From: Malaciobacter mytili LMG 24559
GTDB lineage: Bacteria; Campylobacterota; Campylobacteria; Campylobacterales; Arcobacteraceae
Direction of reading: 5' to 3'
Assembly (NCBI RefSeq): GCF_003346775.1
Contig: NZ_CP031219.1
Coordinates: 1,488,001-1,552,000, forward strand
DNA: 64,000 nucleotides
The position numbers were made by a program, and so were the translations under genes. Positions 17,943-27,243 of this stretch are shown here, piece by piece (within the stretch, counting starts at the first letter, position 1; every line of letters begins with the position of its first letter). A model generated the notes under the pieces. The model made no database searches and was not told where the DNA came from. It was given only the letters and a program-made list of their open reading frames with translations.

Positions 17943-19163
17943 ATGAGAAATTTTATAAGTTATAAGCAATCATTGGAAATTTTAGAAAAAATTGTTATTA
18001 AAACCCCACCTATTAAAAAAATGTTTCTAACTAACGCTTTAGGTTATGTTATTGCACAAGATATTATTGCAGATCACAATAGTCCAGAGTTTCCCACATC
18101 AGCAATGGATGGATATGCAATAAAAGCTGAAGATATAAAAAAAGAAGCTTTAAAAATAATTGATAAAAATCCTGCAGGAAGTGTAGTTGAATCAGTAGTT
18201 GAGCATGGAGTATGTATTAAAACTTTTACAGGTTCATTAATGCCTAAAGGTTCTAATACTTTAATCCCTATTGAAAATGTTGAAGTTCATGAAGATAAAA
18301 TTAAAATTATAAAAGAAGTTTCAGCAGGTTTTGCAGTTAGAGAAATAGGAGAAAACTATAAAAAGGGCGAAGTTTTAATTAAAAAAGGAACTATCGTAGG
18401 TTTTGCTGAAATTGGTGTTTTAGCTTCTTTAAATATTGTTCAAGTACCTGTATTTGAAAATCCAACTATTGCCATTGCAAGTACAGGTAGTGAAATTTTA
18501 GATTTAGGAGAAGAGCAAACAAATGAAGCTCAAATTAGAAGTTCAAATCATCTAACAATAGAAGCCTTATGTAAAAAAGCTGGTGCAAATACTTTACAAA
18601 TGGGAATAGTAAAAGATGATATTGACTCAATTACTAATCTTTTAGAAAGTTCACTTTTAAAAGCTGATATAGTTGTAACTACAGGTGGAGTTAGTGTTGG
18701 AGATTATGATTTTGTACAAGATGTAATAAAAGATAAATTAAAAGCAGAAGTATTATTTCACGGTGTTACTATAAAACCTGGTATGCACATATTAGCTGCT
18801 TTAAAAGATGGAAAATTAATTATTGCCCTACCTGGCTTTGCATATTCTTCAACAGTTTGTGCAATTTTATATATTCTTCCTATGATTTATAAATTAAAGC
18901 AAGCAAATGAAAAACTACCAATAGTAAAAGCAAAAATCTTACAAGATTTTCCAAGAAGAATGCCAAAAACAATCTTTACAGCTTGTAATGTTGAATATAA
19001 AGAGGGAATTTATCAAATAAATTTTGAGGGAAAGAAAAAAGGAACAAGTGCTATTTTAACAAATATGTTAGAAAATCCTGCCTTACTTATTCAAGATGAA
19101 GATAGTGAAGATATAAAAGCTGGAGATATGGTAGATATACTACTATTAAATCAACTTAAATGA
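17943..19163 (+). CDS. moeA: Molybdopterin molybdenumtransferase MoeA
   Basis: About 406 aa. ATG at 17943 with SD TTGGAG is preferred; an upstream in-frame start at 17907 would add an implausible tail. MoeA signatures: SAMDGYAIKAEDI, FTGSLMPKGSNTLIPIENVE, IASTGSEILDLGE, IVVTTGGVSVGDYDFVQDV and HGVTIKPGMHILAA. It inserts molybdate into MPT-AMP to make Mo-cofactor. It diverges from the Mo enzyme sorAB. Its stop overlaps the start of the next exporter gene (ATGA). Confidence 0.95.
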   Translation: MRNFISYKQSLEILEKIVIKTPPIKKMFLTNALGYVIAQDIIADHNSPEFPTSAMDGYAIKAEDIKKEALKIIDKNPAGSVVESVVEHGVCIKTFTGSLMPKGSNTLIPIENVEVHEDKIKIIKEVSAGFAVREIGENYKKGEVLIKKGTIVGFAEIGVLASLNIVQVPVFENPTIAIASTGSEILDLGEEQTNEAQIRSSNHLTIEALCKKAGANTLQMGIVKDDIDSITNLLESSLLKADIVVTTGGVSVGDYDFVQDVIKDKLKAEVLFHGVTIKPGMHILAALKDGKLIIALPGFAYSSTVCAILYILPMIYKLKQANEKLPIVKAKILQDFPRRMPKTIFTACNVEYKEGIYQINFEGKKKGTSAILTNMLENPALLIQDEDSEDIKAGDMVDILLLNQLK

Positions 19164-20062
19164 AAAAACTTCAAGCATATAAAGTCTATATATTATTAGC
19201 ACTTTGTGTGCTTTTTTGGTCAGGTAATTTTGTACTTGGTCGTTTTATTAAAGATGATATTCAACCTTTAGAATTAGCTTTTTTTAGATGGTGTTTTACT
19301 TTTATTTTATTATTACCTCTAACTATTAAATATATAAATATAAAAAAGTGTTTTTTTAGTATAAAAAACAACTTTAAAATATTATCAATTTTGGCAATAT
19401 TGGGAATTACTTTATTTAATACTATTGTTTATTTAGCTTTAAAAACTACACAAGCTACAAATGCTTTATTGATAAACTCTATTATTCCTTTACTAATTCT
19501 TATTTTAGCTCACTTTATACTAAAAAGCTATATTTCAAAAATGCAAATATTAGGAATTTTCGTTTCTACTTTTGGTGTTATTTTTTTAGTTTTAAAGGGA
19601 GATTTTTCAACACATATACAGTTTCATCAAGGAGATTTTTGGATAATATTTAGTTCTATTACTTGGGCTTCATACTCTATTTTTGTAAAGTTTAAACCAA
19701 AAGATTTAAATCATGTTGAATTATTTATTTCATTGGTATTTTTGGGACTACTTTACCTTACACCTTTATATTTTTTTCAAGGATATGAAATACAAAGGGA
19801 AATATATATTTTAAAACAATATTGGCCTTTTTTTCTATATGTATCTTTTTTTGCTTCTATATTATCTTTTTATTTTTGGAATTTTGCAATTGAGCAAATA
19901 GGTGCAGAAAGAACAGGACAATTTACCCATCTTATGCCTGTATTTGGTGCAATTTTAGCTTATATATTTTTAGGAGAGACTTTAGAGTTTTATCATATTT
20001 TTGGAGCTATTTTTATAGCAATAGGTATTTACCTATCGCTATTTTTATCAAAAAAAATTTAA
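19160..20062 (+). CDS. EamA-family (DMT) exporter
   Basis: 300 aa, about ten hydrophobic helices in two repeats. The N-terminal VLFWSGNFVLGRFIKDDIQPLELAFFRW and the C-terminal GAERTGQFTHLMPVFGAILAYIFLGE are classic EamA/RhaT-type motifs. Start ATG overlaps the moeA stop by 4 nt, so the two are co-translated; a link with molybdenum or sulfur metabolism is possible but unproven. Convergent with rmuC, the two stop codons overlapping. Confidence 0.9.
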   Translation: MKKLQAYKVYILLALCVLFWSGNFVLGRFIKDDIQPLELAFFRWCFTFILLLPLTIKYINIKKCFFSIKNNFKILSILAILGITLFNTIVYLALKTTQATNALLINSIIPLLILILAHFILKSYISKMQILGIFVSTFGVIFLVLKGDFSTHIQFHQGDFWIIFSSITWASYSIFVKFKPKDLNHVELFISLVFLGLLYLTPLYFFQGYEIQREIYILKQYWPFFLYVSFFASILSFYFWNFAIEQIGAERTGQFTHLMPVFGAILAYIFLGETLEFYHIFGAIFIAIGIYLSLFLSKKI

Positions 20063-21321
20063 ATTTCAAGTAAATTAGTAGTATTTATTTGTTTATTTGG
20101 CTTTACTCCTAAGTCAAGAAATTCTTGACTTCGGTTTAAAAGATTTCCTTTTCCTGTTGAAAGCTTATTTAAAGCACTTTCATAAGCTTTTGAAGTTCTA
20201 TTTATATGAACTCCTATTTCTTCAATATCTTTTACAAACAATGCAAACTTATCATATAAAGCAGCAGCTTTTTTAGAAATAAGTTCTGCATTTTGGTTTT
20301 GATACTCCAATTTCCAAATATTTTCAATTGTTCGTAAACTAACATATAAAGTAGAAGGAGAAACAAGCATAATATTATTTTCAAAAGCTAATTTAAATAA
20401 AGAATTATCTTTTGAAATAGCTAACAAAAAAGCAGCTTCAATAGGAATAAACATTAAAACAAAATCTAAAGTTCTTACTTCTTTAATCTCTTCATATTTT
20501 TTAGAACTTAAACCTTTAATATGCGTTTTTAAAGATAAAATAAGCTCTTTTATAGCTTTTTCTTTATCTTCAGTAGTTTGACTATTTGTATAGTTTAAAT
20601 ATGCGTTTAAAGAGACTTTTGAGTCAATTACAATATCTTTATTTAAAGGTAAATGTACAATTACATCAGGTCTTAATCTTTTTCCATCATTGTTATTAAA
20701 AGAACTTTGAGTTGTATATTCTACTCCTTGCCTTAAACCACTTTGTTCTAAAACTTTTGCTAAGATTAACTCTCCCCAATCTCCTTGTATTTTATTATCA
20801 CCTTTTAAAGCTTTTGTTAAATTTATAGCATCATTTGAGATTTGTTGATTTAATTCTTTTAGATTTTTTATCTCATTTAAAAGATAACTTCTTTGTTTTG
20901 TCTCTTCTGAATGAATATCATTTACTCTTTTTCCAAAACTATTTATTTGTTCTTTTAAAGGTGTAAGAATTTGATTTATATTTATAGTTGATTTTTTACT
21001 ATTTTCATCAAAAAGCTTATTTGCTAAATTTTCAAATTCAACTTTCATTTTTTCTTTTGAATCTTCCAATAAAGCTATTTTTTCATCTAAACTTTGTTTT
21101 TTTATAAAAAAAGCCTCTTCTTTATTTAAAAGTTTTTGTTCATATAACTCTTTTTGATAAGAGATTTTTTCATGCAATGCTTGTAGTTTTTGATTAGCTT
21201 CCATACTTAAAGCTTGAAGTTTACCTTCATACTTAGTTTTTAAAAAAAGATATAAAATAGTAGAAAAAATAAAAGCTCCTAAAAAAAAGGAGCTTATTAA
21301 TAAAAGATTTGCTTCACTCAT
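20059..21321 (-). CDS. rmuC: DNA recombination protein RmuC
   Basis: 420 aa. An N-terminal membrane anchor (LLLISSFFLGAFIFSTILYLFL) is followed by a long coiled coil (about 30-170) and the RmuC nuclease-like core (GDWGELILAKVLEQSGLRQGVEY, RPDVIVHLPLNKDIVIDSKVSLNAY). RmuC limits inversion between short inverted repeats and is predicted to be a restriction-endonuclease-fold protein. The start overlaps the M48 protease stop by 8 nt, indicating co-expression. Confidence 0.93.
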   Translation of the reverse strand: MSEANLLLISSFFLGAFIFSTILYLFLKTKYEGKLQALSMEANQKLQALHEKISYQKELYEQKLLNKEEAFFIKKQSLDEKIALLEDSKEKMKVEFENLANKLFDENSKKSTININQILTPLKEQINSFGKRVNDIHSEETKQRSYLLNEIKNLKELNQQISNDAINLTKALKGDNKIQGDWGELILAKVLEQSGLRQGVEYTTQSSFNNNDGKRLRPDVIVHLPLNKDIVIDSKVSLNAYLNYTNSQTTEDKEKAIKELILSLKTHIKGLSSKKYEEIKEVRTLDFVLMFIPIEAAFLLAISKDNSLFKLAFENNIMLVSPSTLYVSLRTIENIWKLEYQNQNAELISKKAAALYDKFALFVKDIEEIGVHINRTSKAYESALNKLSTGKGNLLNRSQEFLDLGVKPNKQINTTNLLEI

Positions 21322-22567
21322 CTATATTAAAATCATCTTTCATAGCTTCATTTAGATTATATGAAGAATAAACATCATAATCTAACTCTTTAAATCTCTC
21401 CACTAGTGGCGGATGCGAATAATAAAAGAAAATATATAAAGGATGAGATAAAGGAAATGATTTATTTTCATTTGCTAATTTTAAAAGAGCATTTACTAAA
21501 TCATTTTTTGATTGCAAATTAGAACCAAACTCATCAGCAGCATATTCATTATGTCTTGAAATTAAAGAAATAAGAGGCATTAAGAAAAATGATAAGATAG
21601 GAGAAAATAGTAAAAATACTGCAATAATTGCATATGGTTCATTATTTAAAGAAAGACCTAAAAACAACTCATCATTTAAATTACCAAAAATAGCAAAAAA
21701 TATAAACATTACTACACCCATAATTCCTATATTTTTAAGAATATCTCCATTTTTAAAATGTCCTAATTCATGTCCTAATACAACTAATAATTCATTGTGA
21801 GTTAATTTTTCAACTAAAGTATCAAATAAAACTACTCTTTTTGTACTTCCTAAACCACCAAAATAAGCATTTAATCTATTATCTCTTTTACTTGCATCAA
21901 CTGAAAATACTCCACTACTTTTAAACCCTACTTCATCTAATAATTTTTCAATTTTTGCTTCTAATTCTTTATCTTTTAAAGGTTCAAATTTATCAAACAT
22001 TTTATCTCTAATAATTGGATATAGCATATTAATTAAAATTATTACTGAAAAAATAAAAACAAATCCCCAAATCCACCATAAAGGTAAGTTTTCAATAATT
22101 AAAGCAATTCCAGCTATTACCAAACTTCCAAAAACTAAAAATAAAATTCCACTTTTTATTGTATCTTTAATAAAAAGTTGAGCTGTCATATTTGAAAAAC
22201 CATATTTTTTATCTAAAGTAAATATCTTATAAAGTTCAAAAGGTAAAGCTAAAACCCAATTAATAATAATAAAAGCATCAATAAATAAAATAGCTTTTAA
22301 CCATGCTTGTTCCACAACTATAATTGAATCTAAGGCTTTAAGAGCAAAACCTATCCAAACTATAAATAAAACAAAATCATAAAAAGTTGTTAATATAGAT
22401 AACTTTTCTTTTTCTATACTATAATTTGCAGCTTCCACATATCTTGAATTATCCAAAATAATTGCTGGCATTTTTCTAGCTTTTGTTACAAAGCCTATTT
22501 GCATAAATGAAGTATATACATTTACTAAAAAATAAATACAATATGCAATTACAAAAACTTCTAACAC
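21314..22567 (-). CDS. M48-family (Ste24/CAAX-prenyl-protease-like) membrane metallopeptidase
   Basis: 417 aa. Several N-terminal membrane helices with the Ste24-type segment (LPFELYKIFTLDKKYGFSNMTAQLF), then the zinc motif HELGH and the third ligand in NEYAADEFG. RDNRLNAYFGGLGSTKRVVLFDTL is the usual substrate-cleft strand. A membrane-embedded peptidase probably involved in protein quality control. Upstream of rmuC in the same transcript. Confidence 0.92.
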   Translation of the reverse strand: MLEVFVIAYCIYFLVNVYTSFMQIGFVTKARKMPAIILDNSRYVEAANYSIEKEKLSILTTFYDFVLFIVWIGFALKALDSIIVVEQAWLKAILFIDAFIIINWVLALPFELYKIFTLDKKYGFSNMTAQLFIKDTIKSGILFLVFGSLVIAGIALIIENLPLWWIWGFVFIFSVIILINMLYPIIRDKMFDKFEPLKDKELEAKIEKLLDEVGFKSSGVFSVDASKRDNRLNAYFGGLGSTKRVVLFDTLVEKLTHNELLVVLGHELGHFKNGDILKNIGIMGVVMFIFFAIFGNLNDELFLGLSLNNEPYAIIAVFLLFSPILSFFLMPLISLISRHNEYAADEFGSNLQSKNDLVNALLKLANENKSFPLSHPLYIFFYYSHPPLVERFKELDYDVYSSYNLNEAMKDDFNIDE

Positions 22568-22638
22568 ATCTATCCTTTTAATATAATATTTTTAAATCAT
22601 ACACTCTTTGAACTTGTATTTGAGTAAAGATTTTTTTC

Positions 22639-23115
22639 TTAATTTTCTTTTTCTAATTCTTTAAATATTGAGTTTAATTTATCTAAAGTTTTATTTTCAT
22701 CCGTAAAATACAAAATCTCATAATCTTTTGTAAAAGAGTCTTTTTTCCAATTTGCACTACCAAATAGTGCTGTTTTTTTATCAAAAATAGCCATTTTAAT
22801 ATGAAGTTTATTTGAAGTTAAAACTATATTAATACCCTCTCTCTTTAGGTACTTATACTGGGTTTTTTCTTCTTCATTTACTTTTTGTTTGTCTAAAATT
22901 ACAGTAACTTTAACACCCTTTTTTGCTCTATCTTTTAAAGCTTTAGCAAGTTTTTTATAAGTAAAGTTATATACTGCTATATCAATACTTGAACTACTCT
23001 TTTCAATAAGTGTAATTAACTTATTTGTGGCTTCTTTTGACTCTTTAGGTAAAAAATAAAGCTGTGAGGAAAAAGATAAATTAAAAAATATAAAAAATAA
23101 AACTATAACTCTCAA
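22639..23115 (-). CDS. Secreted phospholipase D-like nuclease (Nuc family)
   Basis: 158 aa. Signal peptide (about 1-16) then one PLD domain with a single HKD motif LHIKMAIFDKKTALFGSANW, the arrangement of the short Nuc/EndA-type endonucleases that dimerise to make one active site. It would degrade DNA in the periplasm or outside; in Campylobacter a homologue limits natural transformation. It lies 1 nt after the histidine-kinase gene stop. Confidence 0.88.
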   Translation of the reverse strand: MRVIVLFFIFFNLSFSSQLYFLPKESKEATNKLITLIEKSSSSIDIAVYNFTYKKLAKALKDRAKKGVKVTVILDKQKVNEEEKTQYKYLKREGINIVLTSNKLHIKMAIFDKKTALFGSANWKKDSFTKDYEILYFTDENKTLDKLNSIFKELEKEN

Positions 23116-23116
23116 A

Positions 23117-25273
23117 CTAATCCTTTTTTATTGTTTTTGGTAGAGTAATTAGCATATTTACCCCCATATACTCTTTGTTATTATAAATAAAAGTTCTATT
23201 TTGTGCAAAAATAGTTCCACCTAGACTTTCTGTAATTAAGCTATAACTCATATAAAGACCTAAACCTGTACCTTGTGATTTGTTTTTAGTAGTAAAATAT
23301 GGCTCGAAAATTTTATCTATAATATTATTTGAAATTCCTCCACCATTATCAGTTATATCTATAATTACTCTATCTTGTTCTTCTTTTATGGCAATTAATA
23401 TTAATTTATCTTCTTTACAATTTTGATTTATTGCATCTTTTGAATTATTTAAAATATTAATTAAAACTTGAATAATTTCATTTTGACAACTAGAAATTTC
23501 AACATCTTCAAAGTTTTTTACCACATTTATTCTATGATTTTTTAAAGTTGCACCTAATAAATCTAAAGTATTTTCAATTGCAACTGAAATTTTAAAACTC
23601 TGTATATCCTTATCACCTTTTATATAGTTTTTAAAATCATCAATTGTATTTGAAAGATAAGTTGTACTTTTTAAAATAGCCTTTAAAGAATTATGCAGTA
23701 ACTCATCATCTAATATATTTAATTCCCTTTGCAAAAGAAGCCCTGAAGAGGCTGTTGAAATAGCAGATAAAGGCTGTCTCCATTGGTGAGCAATATTTCC
23801 TATCATTTCTCCCATTGAAGCTAATTTACTTTGTTGAAAAAGAACTTTTTCTCTTTTTTTAGACTCTGATAAATCTACAAAAGATAAAACCTTTACAATC
23901 CCCTCTTCTAAAGTAATATCTTTAGTCATTGCTAAAACTTCTATTTCTGATTTATCCTCTTTTATAAATAAACTCTCTTCAGGTTTATTTTTAGTAAAAA
24001 AATCATGATGTGAAGCAGGAATAAACTCTTTTAATTTTTTACCTATTAATTCTTTTTTTGTTTTATATCCCAAAAGTTTAATAGCTTCTTTATTTACATC
24101 AACACAAAAACCATTTTTAGAGATAATCACCCCTTCTAAAATAGAATCTATAAATAATTGGATATTTTTATTTGATTTTTCAAGTCTCTTATTTACTTTT
24201 TTTAATCTAAAATTATAAATTATTGAAATAATAAAAATAATCAAAAAAGAAAGAACAATAATAAATAAAATTATCAAGGTTTGTTTATAATATTCATAAA
24301 AACTTAAAGGTTTATTTGCAATTTCAACTTTACTATCAAATTTATATTTAGAAATATCAATACCAAAATAGTTTAAAGCATCATAATCAAATACATATGA
24401 GTTTGTACCACTTAAGATTGTAAAAGGTTGTTTGCCCTCTAAAACTTCCAAAGCTAATTTAGCGGCTAAAGTTCCTTGTTTTTGACCATCTACCACATAC
24501 CCACCAATTATTTTTCCACCTTTATTAAATACTTTTGCAGTGGAAATTATAGGGTTTTTATAAGCATTACTAATTCTTTGAATTGCCTCTTCCATAACGA
24601 TTATATTATTAGAACTATCAACATATCTTGCTGTCATAATTAACATAGCCATAGAGTTATCATTTTTTGCACTTAGCTTTTTTGTAACGACATCAATATT
24701 TTTATCACTAATAAATTCATAAGGAATATCTAAAGTTTTAAATTCACTAATAACTAAATTTTTAAGAACTTCAAATGTAACAGAATCATCTCCTATTAAA
24801 TAAAGTTTTTCTAAATTTGGATTAATTTTTTTTGCAACTTTATAGTTTATTAAAGGAGTCATTCTTTCATAAACACCTGTAATATCACTTTTTTTATAAT
24901 CACTTAATACTTTTAAGTTATTTACACCTGAAAAAACAATTTTACTATCTGTAAAAATCTCATTTCTAAAATCTTTTAAAAAATTAATAGCATTATCATC
25001 TGTTGAGATAACTAAATCAATCTTTTTATTTGCATATTTATATTTTAATAGGGTTAAAAACTTATATTTATAAGTAATATCTGGATTATTTCTTTTAGTA
25101 TCCATATATTCAATATAAATATCTATGTTTTTATTTAAACTTAAAGTATTAATTATTGCATCTACTTGTCTTTTTGTCCAAGAAAAAGAAGGATGATATG
25201 AATTTAATATCAATATATTTTTAGCAAACAAAACACTACTAAAAAACAAAAAAACTATTAAAATTTTTTTCAT
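23117..25273 (-). CDS. Histidine kinase with ABC-type periplasmic sensor, PAS and HisKA/HATPase domains
   Basis: 718 aa. Signal peptide; periplasmic ABC-substrate-binding-like sensor (about 20-325, with SYHPSFSWTKRQVD and GGYVVDGQKQGTLAAKLALEVL); one transmembrane helix (about 333-355); a PAS domain (QLFIDSILEGVIISKNGFCV); the phosphoacceptor box GNIAHQWRQPLSAI; and an ATPase domain (DITDNGGGISNNI, GTGLGLYMSYSLI). No response regulator is adjacent. Its start overlaps the YbgC stop (ATGA), so it may now be co-transcribed with ybgC from the inserted element. Confidence 0.9.
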   Translation of the reverse strand: MKKILIVFLFFSSVLFAKNILILNSYHPSFSWTKRQVDAIINTLSLNKNIDIYIEYMDTKRNNPDITYKYKFLTLLKYKYANKKIDLVISTDDNAINFLKDFRNEIFTDSKIVFSGVNNLKVLSDYKKSDITGVYERMTPLINYKVAKKINPNLEKLYLIGDDSVTFEVLKNLVISEFKTLDIPYEFISDKNIDVVTKKLSAKNDNSMAMLIMTARYVDSSNNIIVMEEAIQRISNAYKNPIISTAKVFNKGGKIIGGYVVDGQKQGTLAAKLALEVLEGKQPFTILSGTNSYVFDYDALNYFGIDISKYKFDSKVEIANKPLSFYEYYKQTLIILFIIVLSFLIIFIISIIYNFRLKKVNKRLEKSNKNIQLFIDSILEGVIISKNGFCVDVNKEAIKLLGYKTKKELIGKKLKEFIPASHHDFFTKNKPEESLFIKEDKSEIEVLAMTKDITLEEGIVKVLSFVDLSESKKREKVLFQQSKLASMGEMIGNIAHQWRQPLSAISTASSGLLLQRELNILDDELLHNSLKAILKSTTYLSNTIDDFKNYIKGDKDIQSFKISVAIENTLDLLGATLKNHRINVVKNFEDVEISSCQNEIIQVLINILNNSKDAINQNCKEDKLILIAIKEEQDRVIIDITDNGGGISNNIIDKIFEPYFTTKNKSQGTGLGLYMSYSLITESLGGTIFAQNRTFIYNNKEYMGVNMLITLPKTIKKD

Positions 25274-25635
25274 TCAAATACTTTAAATAACTCTTGTGGA
25301 ATTTTTGAAGGTTTAAAATCTTTTAAAAAAGCTAATTTAAAATTTGCAGTAAATAATAAAGTATCTTCTTTATATATCTCTTGTAGCATCTCTATTGAAG
25401 CACTTTTCTTTTTGATTAAAGTAGTTTTTACTTCTAATAAATCAGCAAATTTTGCTGGCTTTATATATTTTGCTTCAACTTCTTTTACTACAAAAAACTC
25501 ATTATCACTTATATGAGGAGATAACTCTTTTTGAAAAAACAACTCACTTCTTGCTCTTTCACAAAATTTTAAATAGTTGGCATAATAAACCACACCACCA
25601 ACATCTGTATCCTCATAATAAACTCGTATTTTCAC
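25270..25635 (-). CDS. ybgC: YbgC/YbaW-family acyl-CoA thioesterase (hotdog fold)
   Basis: 121 aa. MKIRVYYEDTDVGGVVYYANYLKFCERARSE is the YbgC signature with the catalytic-type Asp (YYEDTD). It hydrolyses acyl-CoAs and in many bacteria sits near tol-pal. Start is GTG at 25635. The first 8 codons coincide with the 24-bp direct repeat bounding the integrated element; the native SD is now at 29228 and beyond, and the element supplies a substitute (AAGGGG, 8 nt before GTG). Confidence 0.9.
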   Translation of the reverse strand: MKIRVYYEDTDVGGVVYYANYLKFCERARSELFFQKELSPHISDNEFFVVKEVEAKYIKPAKFADLLEVKTTLIKKKSASIEMLQEIYKEDTLLFTANFKLAFLKDFKPSKIPQELFKVFE

Positions 25636-25636
25636 T
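25613..25636. repeat. Left attachment-site copy (24-bp direct repeat)
   Basis: TCATAATAAACTCGTATTTT plus CACT at 25613-25636 recurs exactly at 29201-29224. It spans the first codons of ybgC. With an integrase remnant starting 32 nt away, this is best read as an att core duplicated by site-specific integration. Confidence 0.8.
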
Positions 25637-25667
25637 TAATAAACCCCTTAAAATCGAAACTTATAAT

Positions 25668-25982
25668 TTATTTATTAAAAAAAGGGACAAAAAAGGGAAC
25701 GATTTTAGATAATTTATTAATTCTTTCTTCATCACTTTCTTTGATATATTTGGTATAAACTTTTAATGTTATAGAAACATCTTTATCACCTAACATTCTT
25801 GAAACCCAAAGTATATTTTGTCCGTCAGTTATCATACTACTTCCAAAAGTATGTCCTAAATTATATAGTTTTCTTTCTTTAACACCTATATTATTTAAAA
25901 CTCTTAGCCATAATATCATGAGAATAAAAAGGTTTATGAGGACTTGATTTGTGTCTATATTTTTGGGGTCATTCCACTTCAA
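25668..25982 (-). pseudogene. Tyrosine integrase, C-terminal remnant
   Basis: About 104 codons. Only the catalytic C-terminus is left: ERKLYNLGHTFGSSMITDG corresponds to the usual LRHTFAS box but has Gly where the catalytic Arg should be, followed by the LGDKDVSITLKVYTKYI box with the nucleophile-type Tyr. No N-terminal arm- or core-binding domain is found upstream; the frame is closed. It lies next to the left att copy, in the expected orientation. Probably dead, so the element would be fixed unless mobilised in trans. Confidence 0.8.
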
Positions 25983-26109
25983 ATTAAAAGAATTACCTAA
26001 AAAATTTCAAGAAAAAAGAAAAAAAATATATATGATTATTGGAAAAATACACGTTAGAAAATAATTTATTTCATGCTTTTGAATAATCAGTTATCATATA
26101 AATACTTTA

Positions 26110-27243
26110 TTAAGATGAATATTTTAATATTAAGTAAATCATTAAAATTATAATTAATGACCATGAAAGTAATAGTGTGTGGAACATTCCACTTTCAACT
26201 TTTTTAATTATATCCTGAATATGAGATATTTTCATTTTTATTTCATTTTTATATAATGTTTTTAAATTTGTTTTATAAAATTTTTCCCAATAATTTATAT
26301 TATTTTTAACGGACTCAACTAATTTTTTTTGAGTATTACTATACATTGTTAATAAGCAAGTAAATACAAAAAGACCTAAAAAAATCATAAATACTAGTGA
26401 ACCAGGCGTATTATCTTTTATTTGAGCTGTACCAATTACAAAAGCTATAGGTAAAATAATTTGTTTTGTATGAATATCTCCAATCATAGAAGATAATTTT
26501 TCATTAATTTCTTGAATTCTTTTTTCGTAATCGTATTTTACTTTTTCTGTATTCAATTCTTCAATATATGCTCTTGTTATTATTTCATATTGTTGTATTA
26601 ATCTTTCAAACTTCTTTATCACATCAATAAATGTAATTTCTTCTTCATTAAATGTATCTTCTATTGCTTTTTTCAAAAAAGTTGTTCTAATTTCTTTATC
26701 TAATTCATTTTTTGAATTAAATCTGTTATATGACATTTTAATAAGTGATAAAAGCTTTTTATCTAAATTATAAAGTATTTCAAAATCTAAAAAATTTTGT
26801 ATTAATATTTTTTTCTTCTGTACTATTTCATAAGTTATTGTATGATTTATAGTATCTTTTTTATCAAGTGAAATTCTATTTAATAGAAGATCTAAATATT
26901 TGATAGTTTTATATGATTTTGTAAAATTATCTTTTTGTCCATCTAAAAATATTTTTAAATCTAGGAGAAATACTTCTTTCTTTTCTAATTCTAATTTATA
27001 ATAACTTGGATATATTTTTATAAGCTCTTCATAATTAGCAAAAAAAATGATATTTTCATTTGAAAAAAAAATTTCAGGTATCAATACTTTATCATCACTA
27101 ATCTCAATATCATTTATATTAAAATTAGAAAATAACGAAGTATCATTAATATTTGATATTTCTAATTTTAAACCTAAAATATCATCTATTAGCTTATAAT
27201 TATAGCTTTTATTATTTAGAATCTTCTTGCATATCGATTTCAG
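26110..27243 (-). CDS. Unknown protein with coiled coil and C-terminal membrane helices (element cargo)
   Basis: Not recognised. The first canonical start is TTG at 27084 (324 aa), but the frame stays open upstream into the end of the NdpA gene. CTG at 27243 has a good SD (AAAAGGA, 7 nt away), giving about 377 aa; the true start is unsettled. The product is Lys/Glu/Ile/Asn-rich and helical, with a coiled region near VKYDYEKRIQEINEKLSSMI. A membrane hairpin follows (IILPIAFVIGTAQ, LVFMIFLGLFVFTCLLTMY) and a final helix (LLLSWSLIIILMIYLIL). Membrane-anchored partner of the upstream NdpA-like protein; effector role is a guess. Confidence 0.65.
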   Translation of the reverse strand: MKSICKKILNNKSYNYKLIDDILGLKLEISNINDTSLFSNFNINDIEISDDKVLIPEIFFSNENIIFFANYEELIKIYPSYYKLELEKKEVFLLDLKIFLDGQKDNFTKSYKTIKYLDLLLNRISLDKKDTINHTITYEIVQKKKILIQNFLDFEILYNLDKKLLSLIKMSYNRFNSKNELDKEIRTTFLKKAIEDTFNEEEITFIDVIKKFERLIQQYEIITRAYIEELNTEKVKYDYEKRIQEINEKLSSMIGDIHTKQIILPIAFVIGTAQIKDNTPGSLVFMIFLGLFVFTCLLTMYSNTQKKLVESVKNNINYWEKFYKTNLKTLYKNEIKMKISHIQDIIKKVESGMFHTLLLSWSLIIILMIYLILKYSS

